Notes under the pieces: model-generated
Databases searched by the model: none
Told to the model about the DNA's origin: nothing
What the model saw: only the letters and a program-made list of their open reading frames with translations
Part shown: positions 48,111-59,649 of the stretch, one piece after another
Position numbering within the stretch: the first letter of the stretch is position 1
Layout of the letters: each line of letters begins with the position of its first letter
Program-made: the position numbers and the translations under genes
NCBI GenBank assembly: GCA_963920665.1
Contig: OY987265.1
Location: forward strand, 2,795,001 to 2,859,000
Source: Straminergon stramineum
Taxonomy: Eukaryota; Streptophyta; Bryopsida; Hypnales; Calliergonaceae
DNA: 64,000 nt
Reading direction: 5' to 3'

Positions 48111-48961
48111 GCTTGCACTTATGGATTCATCAAGAGTTATTGGCTTTATAGTCCTTGCATTACAAAATTGGTGGTTGTCTTGAATGTCTCAAGTTTTGAA
48201 TCTCAAATGGTAGTTGATGTCATGTTTATGGCTGCCTTGAATTCTATGAAGAGTTGTCGCTTCTTCATGTCAGTGATAGAGTACATTTGATTTTTAGAAT
48301 TGAACAATAAATTTGGTTAGTAGTGCAAGTAGATTCAAATTTTATGCAGTGATGTAGAAACATTACAATGAACTAAAAATTTATTTAAATTATTAAAAAA
48401 AAAGGTGCTCCGCATTGAAGAGATGAGTATTTGTGTTATGAAATCTTGATTTGCCTTACCCTTGCATTGTTCATGAATTTTAAATGATGGCAAGAAAATT
48501 GCCTAACTTGTGAGTTTGAACTAGGATGTGGCGGTTACATTGTCCATGTCATCTAACTTCAACTATCCCCAATTGCCTAAATTGCATTCCCCAGATGTGG
48601 CAGTGGGTGCATTTATTTTGGTTGGAGCATGTCAGGTTAGACCCGATTTTGGACCCACCCATCACATGTTGGATACCCTGCCCTCTCACCTGCCCTCACA
48701 GCTAAGGGCACCTTTGGAAAATTTCTAGTGTAGTGTAAGTATCCCTGCCCATGCTGCCTCAGTTGAGAAACAAACAACATATTGCATCATAACTTTTCAC
48801 TCATGTAGTCAAATGCAATGAAATTTAGTGCTCATGAAAGATATTCCTCGTCCACACCTTGTGAAAAAATTTGGGCTTGAAAAAGTAAAATCTCCACTCA
48901 CATGTACCTGCCCAAAAAAGTTATGTTGCCAAAAACAGCAGTCTGGTCCTTTACGGGTTAA

Positions 48962-49993
48962 GTACTCACCAATAAAGGATTCACACATTGCCCAACTGGC
49001 ATTAATGCATTAATCTTGTCAAAAAAATGAATGGATTTGAATGTTTTTTTGAAAAAATTTAAATGCTTTTTTTGGACAAAATAGAATCAAAAAGTAGGGG
49101 ACAAATTTAGGCAATAAACGAAAATGGGCTAATCTACTTTTATAGCATGAGATAATGAGAAAGTAGGACATTAAAGTGGTCATTAATTTGAATTCTATAC
49201 TTTTCTTCCTAGGAAAACACAATCGTTTTTTTAATTTTCCAATCATGATCAAATTATGAATTCAAATTTGGATTCAAAGGCCCTAAATTCATTTAAGTAG
49301 GTGATAAATATAGTAGGAGAGGTGAAGAATGCAAGACATAAAGCAACCACAAAATATAGGTAATTTTTTACATTTATCCTTGGTTAAAGGAAGACAAACT
49401 TTGAATGACCTCTTTAATGTCTTGTGCTAGAAATGTTTGGGGCTTATTGAATTTGGTGGGTCTATGAGGTCTTCAATCTATTACTCATCATTCACTACCA
49501 AAATGTTGTATGTGCCAAAACAAATTTAAAAAAATCAAAACATTAATCCTTTAATGACTAATAATCTTCCTTTAATTTTTTCATGTTTGTGTTTATATCT
49601 TTGTACCTATAGGTTTATGATCATAAAAGAAGGTTGTCTTTTAACCCTCCCTCCCTCCATGCCTAAGCCTTTCCAAGTATATTTTTCTTATAAAAAAGAG
49701 CACGAGCTTATAATTATCCCTAATATTAATGAAGCAAATTGTTGTTTTTCAAAATCTAACCATGTAGATGTTTCATGATCTTATTTATTAGTGTGCAAGC
49801 CGTTTTTTAGTATGAAATTGCATAGGAGTTGTGAGATTATAACAAGAAAAATGTATGTATTCTATTTTTAGTATGCTGCTAGTTGTCCTCTCTACAATGT
49901 TTGAGAAATTTGCATATAAGAGTTTTGAGGGATTGGAGATGATATGAACAACTAGAGATTGTGTTAGCACACTAAAATGCACTTCTAAGAACC
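48962..49993. repeat. Decayed dispersed repeat, copy B (left part)
   Basis: 48962-49140 aligns with the inverse complement of about 56300-56480 and continues the target sequence of the piggyBac element. 49150-49770 aligns with copy A at 23780-24660. No gene recognised. Confidence 0.65.
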
Positions 49994-49997
49994 TTAA

Positions 49998-50925
49998 CCC
50001 TTTAAGTTCCATGATTATGTTTTCACCAAAAATGCTCCCAAAATGCCATTTCTCATACAAGTACCAAATTTTTGAAAAAAACTTTTTTTGACATATGTAA
50101 CCATAGGATCTTGTAGTATGCTGACTTGAGAACATGTGGTAAAAATTTCAGAAATTTCCACCGCATGGATTACAAGATATAAGCATTCAAATTCACTAAA
50201 ATCATTTTTTGGGCTTTGCAAAAAACAAGGCAATTGCATTTCACAAGCTCACTTTTCTATGAAAAAATGTCCAAAGTATGGTGCTTCTTTGGAATCTTTT
50301 TCCTAGACAAGTTATCTACATGTTTAAAAAAGTTCATATCATTTGAAATTGTACAACATATAGGAAAAAAATAGTAAGTAGAAAGAAGTAGAGAATAATT
50401 CAAAATACAAAATTGTTAAGAATTTTGTTATGGAATTGAGAAATGCCAATCCTAATGGTTGCAATGTTCTAATAAACAATCTATATTCTAGGATTTTATT
50501 TTTTTCAAAATGTATTGAAAATTGAGTAAGATAAAGGACTTCAAAGTAAATTTTAGAGTAGAAAATCTATAATTGCCCACAAACAAAAACTCCTCATAAC
50601 TTTTGACTCATAATTGATCAAAATGGAATGATTCAAAGCTTTCCACATATATATGCAACTCTAGAAAACCAATTTCAAATTTTTGTTTATGGAAAAAGTG
50701 ATTTTTTCTAATTTGCTTAGATTACCTGCCTGAGGAAAAAAAATACATATTAGGCTATAATTTTTTACTCATATTTCCAAATGTCATGAAATTTAGTGCA
50801 TATGAAAGATGTTCATCATCCCCACCTTCGATTTAAATTTCAGCCAAAATTATGGAAATCTCTAGTCACAAGTATGTGCCCAAAATTTCTATGTTGCCAA
50901 AAAATGCATTTTGGTCTTTTAGGGG
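49998..50925 (-). mobile_element. 928-bp non-autonomous derivative of the piggyBac element
   Basis: TTAA at 49994-49997 precedes CCCTTTAAGTTCCATGATTATG, and GGTCTTTTAGGGG precedes CTAA. The first 330 bp align with the left end of the 6-kb element (ATGTAACC-TAGGATCTTGTAG is shared apart from one base), and the last 180 bp align with its right end (ATGAAATTTAGTGC, TATGTTGCCAAAAA). Copy A of the host repeat lacks it: at about 28915-28925 the flanks CACTTCCAAAAACCTAAAG and TTCAAATGAA are directly joined. No transposase is encoded; it would need one in trans. Confidence 0.88.
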
Positions 50926-50929
50926 CTAA

Positions 50930-51700
50930 GTTCAAATGAATAGCTATTGAGCTCATTTCACAATCCACCTTGCAATTGATGAAATGGATTTTTTCATAGG
51001 TAGATATTGCAAATAATTCCAAATCAACTGTTACATGTTTAAATTTTCAATGGTGAAAATCATGAAAACTCTATATTCTTTCTATTGGAACCATTATCAA
51101 AGCAAATGGATAAGTACAATTATTAAAATCTCAAATCAAGTGAAATTGGCAAGCTTAATTTACTCTCCTACTAATGGTAAATATATGCCTTTGAGAACCT
51201 CTTAAAAATCAAAATGTTTTCTTTTTTCAATGAAAAATAAAATCTTCCAATACCTAAGTATCTAACTTTCAATGTTGCATGTAAAAAATTTTAGAATGGT
51301 TAAGGAAATTTAATTGCCTACACACAAACAAGTTGAAATTTTGGGGTGACCATAAATGGTCATTCATGCAGTTAAAGTTTAAGTATCTATACCTCTTTGG
51401 TTGCCTCAAAAAACTTTCAATTCTCATTTTTTTCAATTCCAAATTTATGCAATCTTTTGTTTCATAAATGAATTTAAAATCCAAAGGTTTCCATTTCATT
51501 CCCTCAAAAAAATTTGAACTCACTCAATTAAAAAGACATAAAAGGCTTCAATTTTAGTCTTATGACTTCACAATTACATTATTTTGATTTTCCTTTCATT
51601 CAATTTCTTTTTTACCAAACTTCATTCTATCCAATTTTTGTTCTAGCCTTATTCTACTATTTTCATCCTAGCTTCATTCCACTATTTTATCGTATGTTAT
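50930..51700. repeat. Decayed dispersed repeat, copy B (right part)
   Basis: Aligns with copy A 28925-29280 and 30146-30500, and further with 60300-60620. It carries the empty TTAA site (51300-51303) for the 864-bp element of copy A. No gene. Confidence 0.65.
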
Positions 51701-53388
51701 GAAAATTAAAATTACCAAACTTGTTATTTGCTATGGAGTTTGCAAGGTGATCTGAAACCTTTCTATAAATCTTTCACTCTTGAGAAAGTAGCCATCTTAC
51801 CTCCCTAAATGCCCAATGTACCGACTTTAATTTGGGATTTAAAAACATAATGGTTTTTGAAGTGTTATAGATCTAAATGGCACAAAGGCATAGAAATCTC
51901 AATTGTACAATTTTGTAGTGTACTTGTTGTAGATGATGTGAATCAAATTCAAAGTCATTTGGCCTCATAGATTGCAAGATTATAATGTTATAGTGTTGAA
52001 AAATGATGCTAAGATTTTGTCAGCAACACATTTTAGGGTAAAATTAAAAATTCACTCAAATGAAAAAAATTTAAGCTAGATGGTACTTCAAAATTAGAAA
52101 TATAGACATTGGTGAATTAAAGAAATTGTCATTCAATTGAAGCATTGTCCTTGCAAAATAGCTTTGAAATTTCTAAATAAATCCAAAAAGGTTGAAAAAA
52201 ACACATCTGAGACTAAATCTTCTACTTAAATGCTTCCAATCACACTTAACTTCTTGAATTCATGCTCCAAAATTTAACTACCCAAACTTTCCTCCAAAAC
52301 ATTATTGAAAATGGACACTGTATGAAGAGGAAACAAGCCATCAAAGTTGTAATGCAAAAATATCTAGATTTTGAACTTCAAACTTTTCCCAAACATTCAA
52401 AACAACTTAGATCGACATGAACATTTTATCATAATAGTTAGTTTCCAAGGGCAATGTAAAGCAACAAATTTGACTAAAAACGAACATTGAATGTCTATGC
52501 AAGCCTTCAAAGTTGAAACCATCAAAATGAAGTTTGGTGAACTCAAATTTAACCCATAAACTTGAAATGGCTTTCAAAATCTCCGTACATCTTGGACTGA
52601 TCCTGAAATTTTTCCACACTAGAAGAGAGATTGCAGATTTCTCAATAAGTTATATTAAATTTGGACGTTGTATGCAAAAGTAACATGCAATCATTCACAT
52701 GCAACTTGTGACGTCCACATCAAAGAGTTGTAATAAAAGTGTGTTAACAAAATTATAGAAACTTCTTTTCAGTGTGAACAATGGAATCAACTTCAATGTT
52801 TATTTAGGCATCAAGCTAGCTAGATTACTCTAGCTAGGTGCAATCAGCTTACTATTTGTACGGAGAGTAATTTGCACTGGCGCGAGAACAAAAAACAAAA
52901 CATTCTAAACAAAGTGTAACTATCGAAATTTAATCGTCAGTGAAATTTTCGCAAACTTCATATCAAGTCTTACAAAATTTGAAATGAATCTACGGCTTTA
53001 GCGTTGTTGAGGATGGACAGCCGCGCATGTAAATCAAGAGTGCTACAAAAGGCTTCTCCAGCTTCGTGCAGATAAATGTCGCAATTCAATTTAAAAACGA
53101 CAATTGATAATTCCACATTACAACATTACAACATGGGTGCGATACTAGGCAACCTAAGATCAGAGGCTAGAGGCATATAGGTCACTCAGAAATTTTGCAA
53201 CGGGAAAATTATACATTGTGCTAAAGTTATAAAGCCAAAGAGGCACAAACAACGTCTCACATATATATATCATGTGCATATCAAACGCACTGTACAGTGC
53301 CAAAACATTTGACGTCAGCATTTCCATCCCCAACTCGTGCGAACATCCTACATCCTACATCCTGAATATCTCTTCGATGCGAGTTTAT

Positions 53389-54203
53389 TCAATTAGTGAA
53401 CTTGGATTCGTCGATCTCACGACCAGCAGCTTCCGCAGCCTCACCACCAGCCATGTCAGCGGTGGCAGAGCCACCCTTCTTGCCCATCTCCACATACCCG
53501 TCGTGTCCCAACTGCTCCGAACGAGTCTGACCGCCCTTGCTCCGCCCTGCATTAGCATGTAAGTCATACTTCCAACACACACAAACTTCTTCAATGTCCT
53601 CCGTAATGCACACAATAACCACCAGGCTAACTTCGTAGAAGTCACGATCAACACTTTTGCATGGAAGAGCACCAGCCATCTAACCACAGTAATCAAAAAA
53701 ATTTAATCTACAATCCTTCACACTTGATGGTCATATTCATTAATTTCACTCAAGCAACCCTGAATAACTTGGAGACACACTACAAAAGTCACACAATGGT
53801 CTACAGACTATTCGCCTTTATTGAACACACACGACTGATACTGAAATCGAATGCAGACTACATTCTCCATTCCATTCCTTGGATTCGATTAGAGAACAGT
53901 AGCTTGGATTAATGGGAAAGATAGTACACAGGACTCAAAAAACCGTAAAAAAACGTACCATAATCGACAAGCTCTTCATTAGAACTTCTCTTACCCACAT
54001 TCTCATTCCAAATCTCACGACCTCAACATAAAATGACGACAGTGCATCACGAAACATAAAGGACTGCAAGGTATATAATTAACACAGAAATACACACCCT
54101 CAGCAAGGTGCTGCTGCGCTTCCACGCTCAAGCCGCCCGTTCCTCCAGGCACCACAGTCTCGCCTGCTGCAGCCCGGGCGTCCAAATCCTTTTTTCCAGA
54201 CAT
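53389..54203 (-). CDS. Em-like group 1 LEA protein, copy 3 (Em3)
   Basis: Exons 54098-54203 and 53389-53546 (minus strand) join through a phase-1 intron (GTGTG donor instead of GTATG) into the same 87-residue protein as Em1 and Em2, ending in TGA. Exon 2 differs from Em1/Em2 at about six positions, all synonymous, while the intron and promoter have clearly diverged with several indels. This is the pattern of purifying selection on an old duplicate. The promoter keeps the RY element but its TATA box is altered. Role as for Em1. Confidence 0.94.
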
Positions 54204-54363
54204 GGTGAATCTTAGGATGCAAGCTTAGTGACTGTAAAACACTAGAAAACAAGCTCTGCTTCTGTCAAAAATCAAGAAATAAGCTTCCAGTGGTATGACA
54301 CGCAACTTGGAAATGAACTTGTGTTGGAATGGAATATGATGTGATCGATCAGCTGGCTGTCTC

Positions 54364-54626
54364 TTTGTAGTTGCTGGGTGCCTTGCCTTGAATAAGTATT
54401 ACTTAGTCGCCTTCAGTTGACTACATTAGCATTTCATTCATCCATACGCTTACTCGATGTTGGTGTGGTGTCCTGCAACTATCGGCAGGTGGAAAAACTT
54501 CTGCTGCAAGCTGGGCACTGCCTGATTAATTAACTGAAGACAGTTTCGTAATCAGACAACTGGTTTAAGTTAGTCTGGCTATTCCCACTTGTCATGCATG
54601 AGGAACCGCATGTTCGGGCCGAACGT
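54364..54626 (-). promoter_or_regulatory. Em3 promoter: RY and ACGT core kept, TATA box altered
   Basis: The RY element CATGCATG is at 54593-54600 and the distal AACGTGTT is kept near 54621-54628, but the proximal ACGTG of Em1/Em2 has become ATGTT-like. The position of the TATA box reads TACAAA (54364-54369 on the + strand TTTGTA) instead of TATAAA. Confidence 0.6.
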
Positions 54627-56299
54627 GTTTCGTAATTGGGCCGCACTTCGATTTCGATGTGCTTGTTAGCGTTTGGTTGCCTTCGCCATGTGAGCCATTT
54701 GGCTACATTACACGGATGGACGCTACACTTGGCAGGGAGGGGACAGTCCAACAGGGTGACAACTGAAGGGTAACTCGGAGCGTATTAATGATGTCAGGAT
54801 GTGAGATTATACTGGCAGAAGCCACCGATTAGAAATGAAAATTAACCCTTGAAACTACCGATCCATACCTTAAGACAGGCTGTTTAGGCTGTTTGTTTGT
54901 TTGGTTTGGTTTGTTACGTTGAGATCTCCCGGACTGTGTGTCCCCCGGTCAAGTTCTTGGTACCATTGGAAAGCCCTCGGCAAGGAGGGGTGCAAGGGCT
55001 TTGTTTCACCATGTTTGGACTTATGGTGTGATTGTTATGGAACTTCGAAGTTTTTATGAATAAAAAAATTTTAAAAATACTTTTATTTTGACTGTGGCAA
55101 TGGCACAAGGCACACTAGTACATACTTAAGGTAGGAGGTGCAGAAACTGTCAAACTGCCCATTTAAGAGCATTTTGGCTTATGATGTCTTCTATGTTGAT
55201 CAAAGCATTTTCTAACAAATTTTCAGAGAAAGAAGGGAGAGAGAGACGCACATCCATCACAATTTGATTTGTAATTTTCAAAGTTAAATTGAATGAGATA
55301 TGATTTTCTAAAGATTACAATAGTAGGGTGTTATTTGAGTCTATAGGTACTACCATGAAATGTCAAACACTTGTCCTTTAATGGTGCAAATGGAGTTCCA
55401 AAATGAAGGTGTGTTAACCTTAAACTCCAACAACATGGTGCATGTAATTGCCTAGGATGACGTAAAGTCTCCCACCACTCATAACTTTACATTATGTACA
55501 TTGAACTTTTGTCAACTTCCTAATCAATCCAATCCCAATCATTCTTGAAACTATGCAATGAGAATCCCAAATTGGCACCAATTCATCAATGGGCCATTTT
55601 TCATTTCTATAGTGACAATTTATGATACACTTGTAGGAGCAATTCTTCAAGTATGGGCAGAATTAGCACCTCCTACCTTAGCCCCCTAAATTGAATGCCC
55701 AAGGCCTTATTTGAGCTTCTTGGAATTTGGTGGAAATTGAACCAAAATTTTTTTTGATAAGTTTTATCAATTTTTTTAATTGTAATCATACAAATTCAAA
55801 CTAGACATGTAAGAGATCACATGGGAAAAGAAACACAACAATATCACTTATAGATTGAAAGATTATAATGTTTGATCATGAGGGTATTAGAACTATGAAA
55901 AGGATTTGAAGTCTTTCAATCCTCTTTTCACATGTTAAATCTAAAAATTGGTCACCAAAAAACCATGAGGTTAAAGGGCATAACATGTATATCTCCAATT
56001 GATTTACAACTTTTTGAAATCTACTCAACAATTTTTTTAAGTGAATTTCTAATGTGATTTTTTTCTTTAAGATTTAGTGTATTTGAGGTTCATTTCCAAG
56101 AGCCCTCAACACTAGAAATCAAGATTTGCCGAATGGACACCATAGCACAAAATCTTGAATAGAAAAATCATAATCATTCATTTTCAACGAAGGATGCCCT
56201 TGTTCTATGGTTGATATAGAATCCTTCTAATTTGTAAGTTGTAGGACAAAAATGCAAATATTCATCTTTGAAATTTTGTGTGAAAAAGGAAGGTCTTGC

Positions 56300-56565
56300 A
56301 TAGTAAGGTAGACCAACCCAATTTCATTTGCTTCCCAATTCTATCCCCTACTTTTGGCCCTAAGTTTGTTATAGAAAACATCTAAATCTGTCCAAATAAC
56401 ATCCAAATTTGTTCATTTTTTTTGACAAAATTAATGCAATAAAGCCTGAAGGTATAATGTGTCAATCCTTTATTGGTGAGTAGTTTAATGCCATTAAATG
56501 CAAGGTAAGGTAGTTAGGAATTGTCTTGGGATGTTTATTACTCCACTCTATAGATGGTATAGGAT
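56300..56565 (-). repeat. Paralogous empty site of the piggyBac element
   Basis: Read on the minus strand this segment is collinear with 42845-42917 joined to 48958-49140. It shares CTATAGA-TGGAG, CATCCCAA, ATTTAATGGCA, one TTAA (56484-56487), TACTCACCAATAAAGGATT and AAAAGTAGGGGA. The 6-kb element and the second TTAA are missing, as expected for an uninterrupted copy of the target repeat. Confidence 0.85.
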
Positions 56566-56649
56566 TCATCATTAAACACCTTGTACATTGATGCACCTTG
56601 CACTCTAACCAAGTTATGAAAAAAATGTTCAAAATAATCAAATTATAAT

Positions 56650-57360
56650 CTACAATCAATTAACTTTTTTGCGGCCATGTGATAGTCTTACTTCATTGAC
56701 ATTTGTGAGGATGAAGGGTGAAGAGGCTATTTTATAATGAAATCAATTGTTTATGATGAATCCTCAAAAGGTATGGGATAATTTGAATATGAGAGCCTGA
56801 ATGCTCATTGTCAAAACATAGGAATAGTACTTAAAGTAGAATTTCAAACCTCATTTTGGCATAGTAGAAAAACTTTGTCAAAAACTTTAAACTTTCTTAA
56901 CATGAAAAATCAAGTTAACTTTCATCTCTAAAAATACATTTGTGATTTCAAGACTTCAAAAAAAAGTTATATAGATAGAATTCAAATAGGATGTTTGAAA
57001 ATGTCCCAAAAAATGTCTCTTCCACCCCATCTTTGAAATTTGTCCATAACTTTTGATTGAAGTCTCGAAATCTCAAATGTATTTTTAGAGATGAAAGTTA
57101 GCTTGATTTTTCATGTTAAGAAAGTTTAAAGTTTTTTGACAAAGTTTTTCTACTATGCCAAAATGATGTCTAAAATTCTACTTTGAGCACAATTCCTATG
57201 TTTTGACAATGAGTGGTCAAACTCTCATATTCCAATTATACCATACCCTTTGAGAATTCATGATGGACAATTGATTTCATTATAAGAAGAGCCTCTTCAC
57301 CCTTCATCTTGACAAAAGGTCAATGAAGTCTATTATATGGCCATAAATTGTTTTTTGATG
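56650..57360. repeat. Long imperfect inverted repeat, arms of about 300 bp
   Basis: The left arm (about 56655-56970) is complementary to the right arm (about 57050-57350) over nearly its full length, including AGGATGAAGGGTGAAGAGGC pairing with GCCTCTTCACCCTTCATCTT and AAAGTTTTTGACAAAGTTTTTC-type internal tracts. The loop is about 80 bp. By eye, identity between arms is roughly 80-90 percent. A transcript would fold into a long hairpin. It could be a fold-back transposon or an inverted duplication. Confidence 0.85.
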
Positions 57361-57796
57361 ATAGATGGTAATTGGACTTCACTTTGGACATTTTCTATTT
57401 TTTTGAAAGCTTGTACTCTAACTTGATTAATAATCAAACTTGAATTAAGGATTGATTATTAAACACTTTGTACTTTGATGCACATGATTATTAAACCTAC
57501 TTGTGATGCACCTTGATTATTAAGTTCTAACTTCACTTTGGTAAAAGTCAAACAAGGTGAATACACAATTAGTAAGATTCTTCAAGGCTAGTGGTGACAT
57601 AGACATCCCAAAGGATGTTACTTCTTGGCAACCTTCTAGAGGATTGATTTTTTCTCTAATGCAAGGTGGTAATAGACTTGTCTAGATACCTTAGTTTGAT
57701 CTCAAATGAGTGCTTTTGACTTTCTTAAGCAAATAATTCACACAATATCCAAAAGATTGATTTCGACAATGATGAGACCATCTTTGTAGAATTATT

Positions 57797-58563
57797 CCCT
57801 AAAGTACCAAGGGTGATTTTCCAAGAGAAATTGTCAAAGTTGCCATTTGTTGTGCATTGCCTAAAATTGAAAATATCAACTTTATTTTTAACTTCAACTA
57901 CTCAAAAGTGTAGTAGATTGCTATGAAACTCAGTTGATAACATTTTAGCTCATTTAACATCCTATTCTAAAAGATTTTAATGTTTGAAGTGTGAAAAGAG
58001 ACTTCTTTTCATTCCTACAAAACAAAGATAGCAAACTTGAGTCATTTTCGAGTAAAATATTTTTTCTTGATGAATTTGAGTCTTTCCACCATTGAATTTG
58101 AAATCTTGTTGGGTACACTCATGCAAAATTTGAGGAGCAAATATTGAGTCTAGCTTTACTCTAATTCACCCTACAATATGAGGAAGTTAAGTAATTAAAT
58201 TAATTGGCAATACACTACTACACTAGTCATTGTTAATGATTTCTTGTACAATGAGGAAACATTTTATTTGAATTCCAAAAGGCAAAAAGTTAGAGACATA
58301 CATATGGAATGTGTGGAAAAAGAATTTAGAAGTTTGACTTCACAAATTGCAAGATAGTAGGATTTGAAGTTTAAAGAAACTATTTTTTTCCTCAAAAGTG
58401 CCACAACAAAGCTAAGTCTTCAAAATCAATATTGTACCAAAGTTAAAGAACTAACACAAGAATCTTAAGAAAAATCGACGAATGAAAATATGCATTTTAG
58501 TATACTTGGGATGTGTTTGTCTTCATCAATTGTTCAAAATCTAATTCCTTGGTCCTTTAGGGG
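57797..58563 (-). mobile_element. Non-autonomous piggyBac-type element, second family, copy 2
   Basis: Read on the minus strand it starts CCCCTAAAGGACCAAGG after TTAA (58564-58567) and ends CCTTGGTACTTTAGGG before ATAA. It aligns with 27754-28706 in the interior. It is 767 bp and non-coding. Confidence 0.65.
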
Positions 58564-58567
58564 TTAA

Positions 58568-59649
58568 AAGACATTGCAAACCCAAGTCATTTTGAAAGTG
58601 AAACCTCAATTGTCCCATATTTTTTATTTTTAAATGTTATAAATGTCACATATTGTTGGAAACATTTATATACAGCATAGAAATTTGAAAATAAATGTTA
58701 TAAAGCTTCATTGAAAACATTTTGCTATAATAATCTACTTTATATTTTCAATTTTTATTTTTTATAACACTTTTAAGGTAACATCTTAAAAGCTTAAAAT
58801 TTACCACTTTTTACTTTTTCATCAAATTTCTCTTGGTGGTAGGCTCATAGATCAAGAAATACAGCATCAATTCCAATGACAAGGTTTTATGACCGTATTT
58901 TTGGGCCAAAAATTTGAGGGAAATAATTTAATTTCAATTGAAAATCAAATTTTCATCGATATGTTTTAGCTATTCATTTGTAATTCTATTAAAAATACAA
59001 TTTTTTTCAAGTATTGATCAAAAATTTGAAAAAATGAAAGAATGTATTTACAATCTATAGAATTTTGAATTTCTAATTTTAGAATGATATGATATGAGTT
59101 ATTCATGATGATGTTTCATATTGGAATCATGGTTGTTCAACCAAACAACTCGACAACATGATGAACATGATGCTCAACACATCTAGTAGACCCCCTTGTC
59201 TGTCTAATAAAGTCAACTTTAAAGTTGATTTTCTTGACATATTTGAGTTTCATTTTATTGAAGTGTCTCAATTTAATAATCATTTATTACATTCTAAATT
59301 ATGGATCATAAATAAAGGGAGATTTCAAATTGTCTCTACTGCTAGAATAAGGCCTTATGCAACAAAATTGTCTAGTATATGTGACACTCATCTTATACGA
59401 CACGCGACGTCAAACGACCAACTCGACACTCGAACCCAAAAATATGTTTGACAGAACAACCCTGATTCGAATACAAATATAGAGAGATTTTTAAATATTT
59501 TTAGCATATATTTCATTTGACATAAATTGCTTCATTTTTTATTAAATATTTATATTAATTTTAATTTCATAAAATTTCCCAAAAAATGTAAAATTTTTAT
59601 GATTAATATATATTTGAAGACATGTAATCACATCTCCAAAAAATAAATC
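58568..59649. other. AT-rich spacer, no gene recognised
   Basis: One frame of about 97 codons starts at 59158 (MMNMMLNTSS...), but it shows no recognised domain, signal or duplicate. Nothing else seen. Confidence 0.45.

Larger units (their letters stand above)
42922..48957 (-). mobile_element. piggyBac-superfamily DNA transposon, 6.04 kb
   Basis: TTAA at 42918-42921 and TTAA at 48958-48961 flank the element. Termini are CCCCTAAAGTTC and, inverted from the right, CCCGTAAAGGAC; CCC-starting termini next to a TTAA duplication are the hallmark of piggyBac. It encodes a piggyBac transposase on the minus strand. An empty site lies at about 56456-56560 (inverse orientation): TACTCACCAATAAAGGATT and ATTTAATGGCA are joined through one TTAA (56484-56487). 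At least 330 bp of the left end and 180 bp of the right end recur in the 928-bp derivative at 49998-50925. The transposase frame is broken, so this copy is probably not autonomous now. Confidence 0.92.
51701..54860. repeat. Block C: third, partial copy of the Em-containing segment
   Basis: 51705-51830 matches 40215-40330, 52760-52960 matches 40500-40690, and 53240-54860 matches the Em gene and its promoter. Roughly 900 bp between 51840 and 52740 has no counterpart in B'. There is no S1-like gene in this copy. 3' of Em3, the stretch 53240-53490 is identical or almost identical to 40965-41190 of B'. Confidence 0.8.
54861..57796. other. AT-rich repeat region, no gene recognised
   Basis: Contains the empty site of the piggyBac element (56300-56565, inverse orientation) and the long inverted repeat at 56650-57360. 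Frames are short and unconserved. Confidence 0.5.

Noticed and set aside
55414..58563. A 3.1-kb piggyBac-type element from TTAACCTTAAACTCC to CCTTTAGGGG-TTAA.
   Set aside because: The right terminus belongs to the 767-bp element 57797-58563, which pairs with a better left end; the 55.4-kb match is short.
59158..59451. 97-codon plus-strand frame starting MMNMMLNTSS.
   Set aside because: No domain, signal sequence, duplicate or codon pattern supports it; surrounding sequence is decayed repeat.
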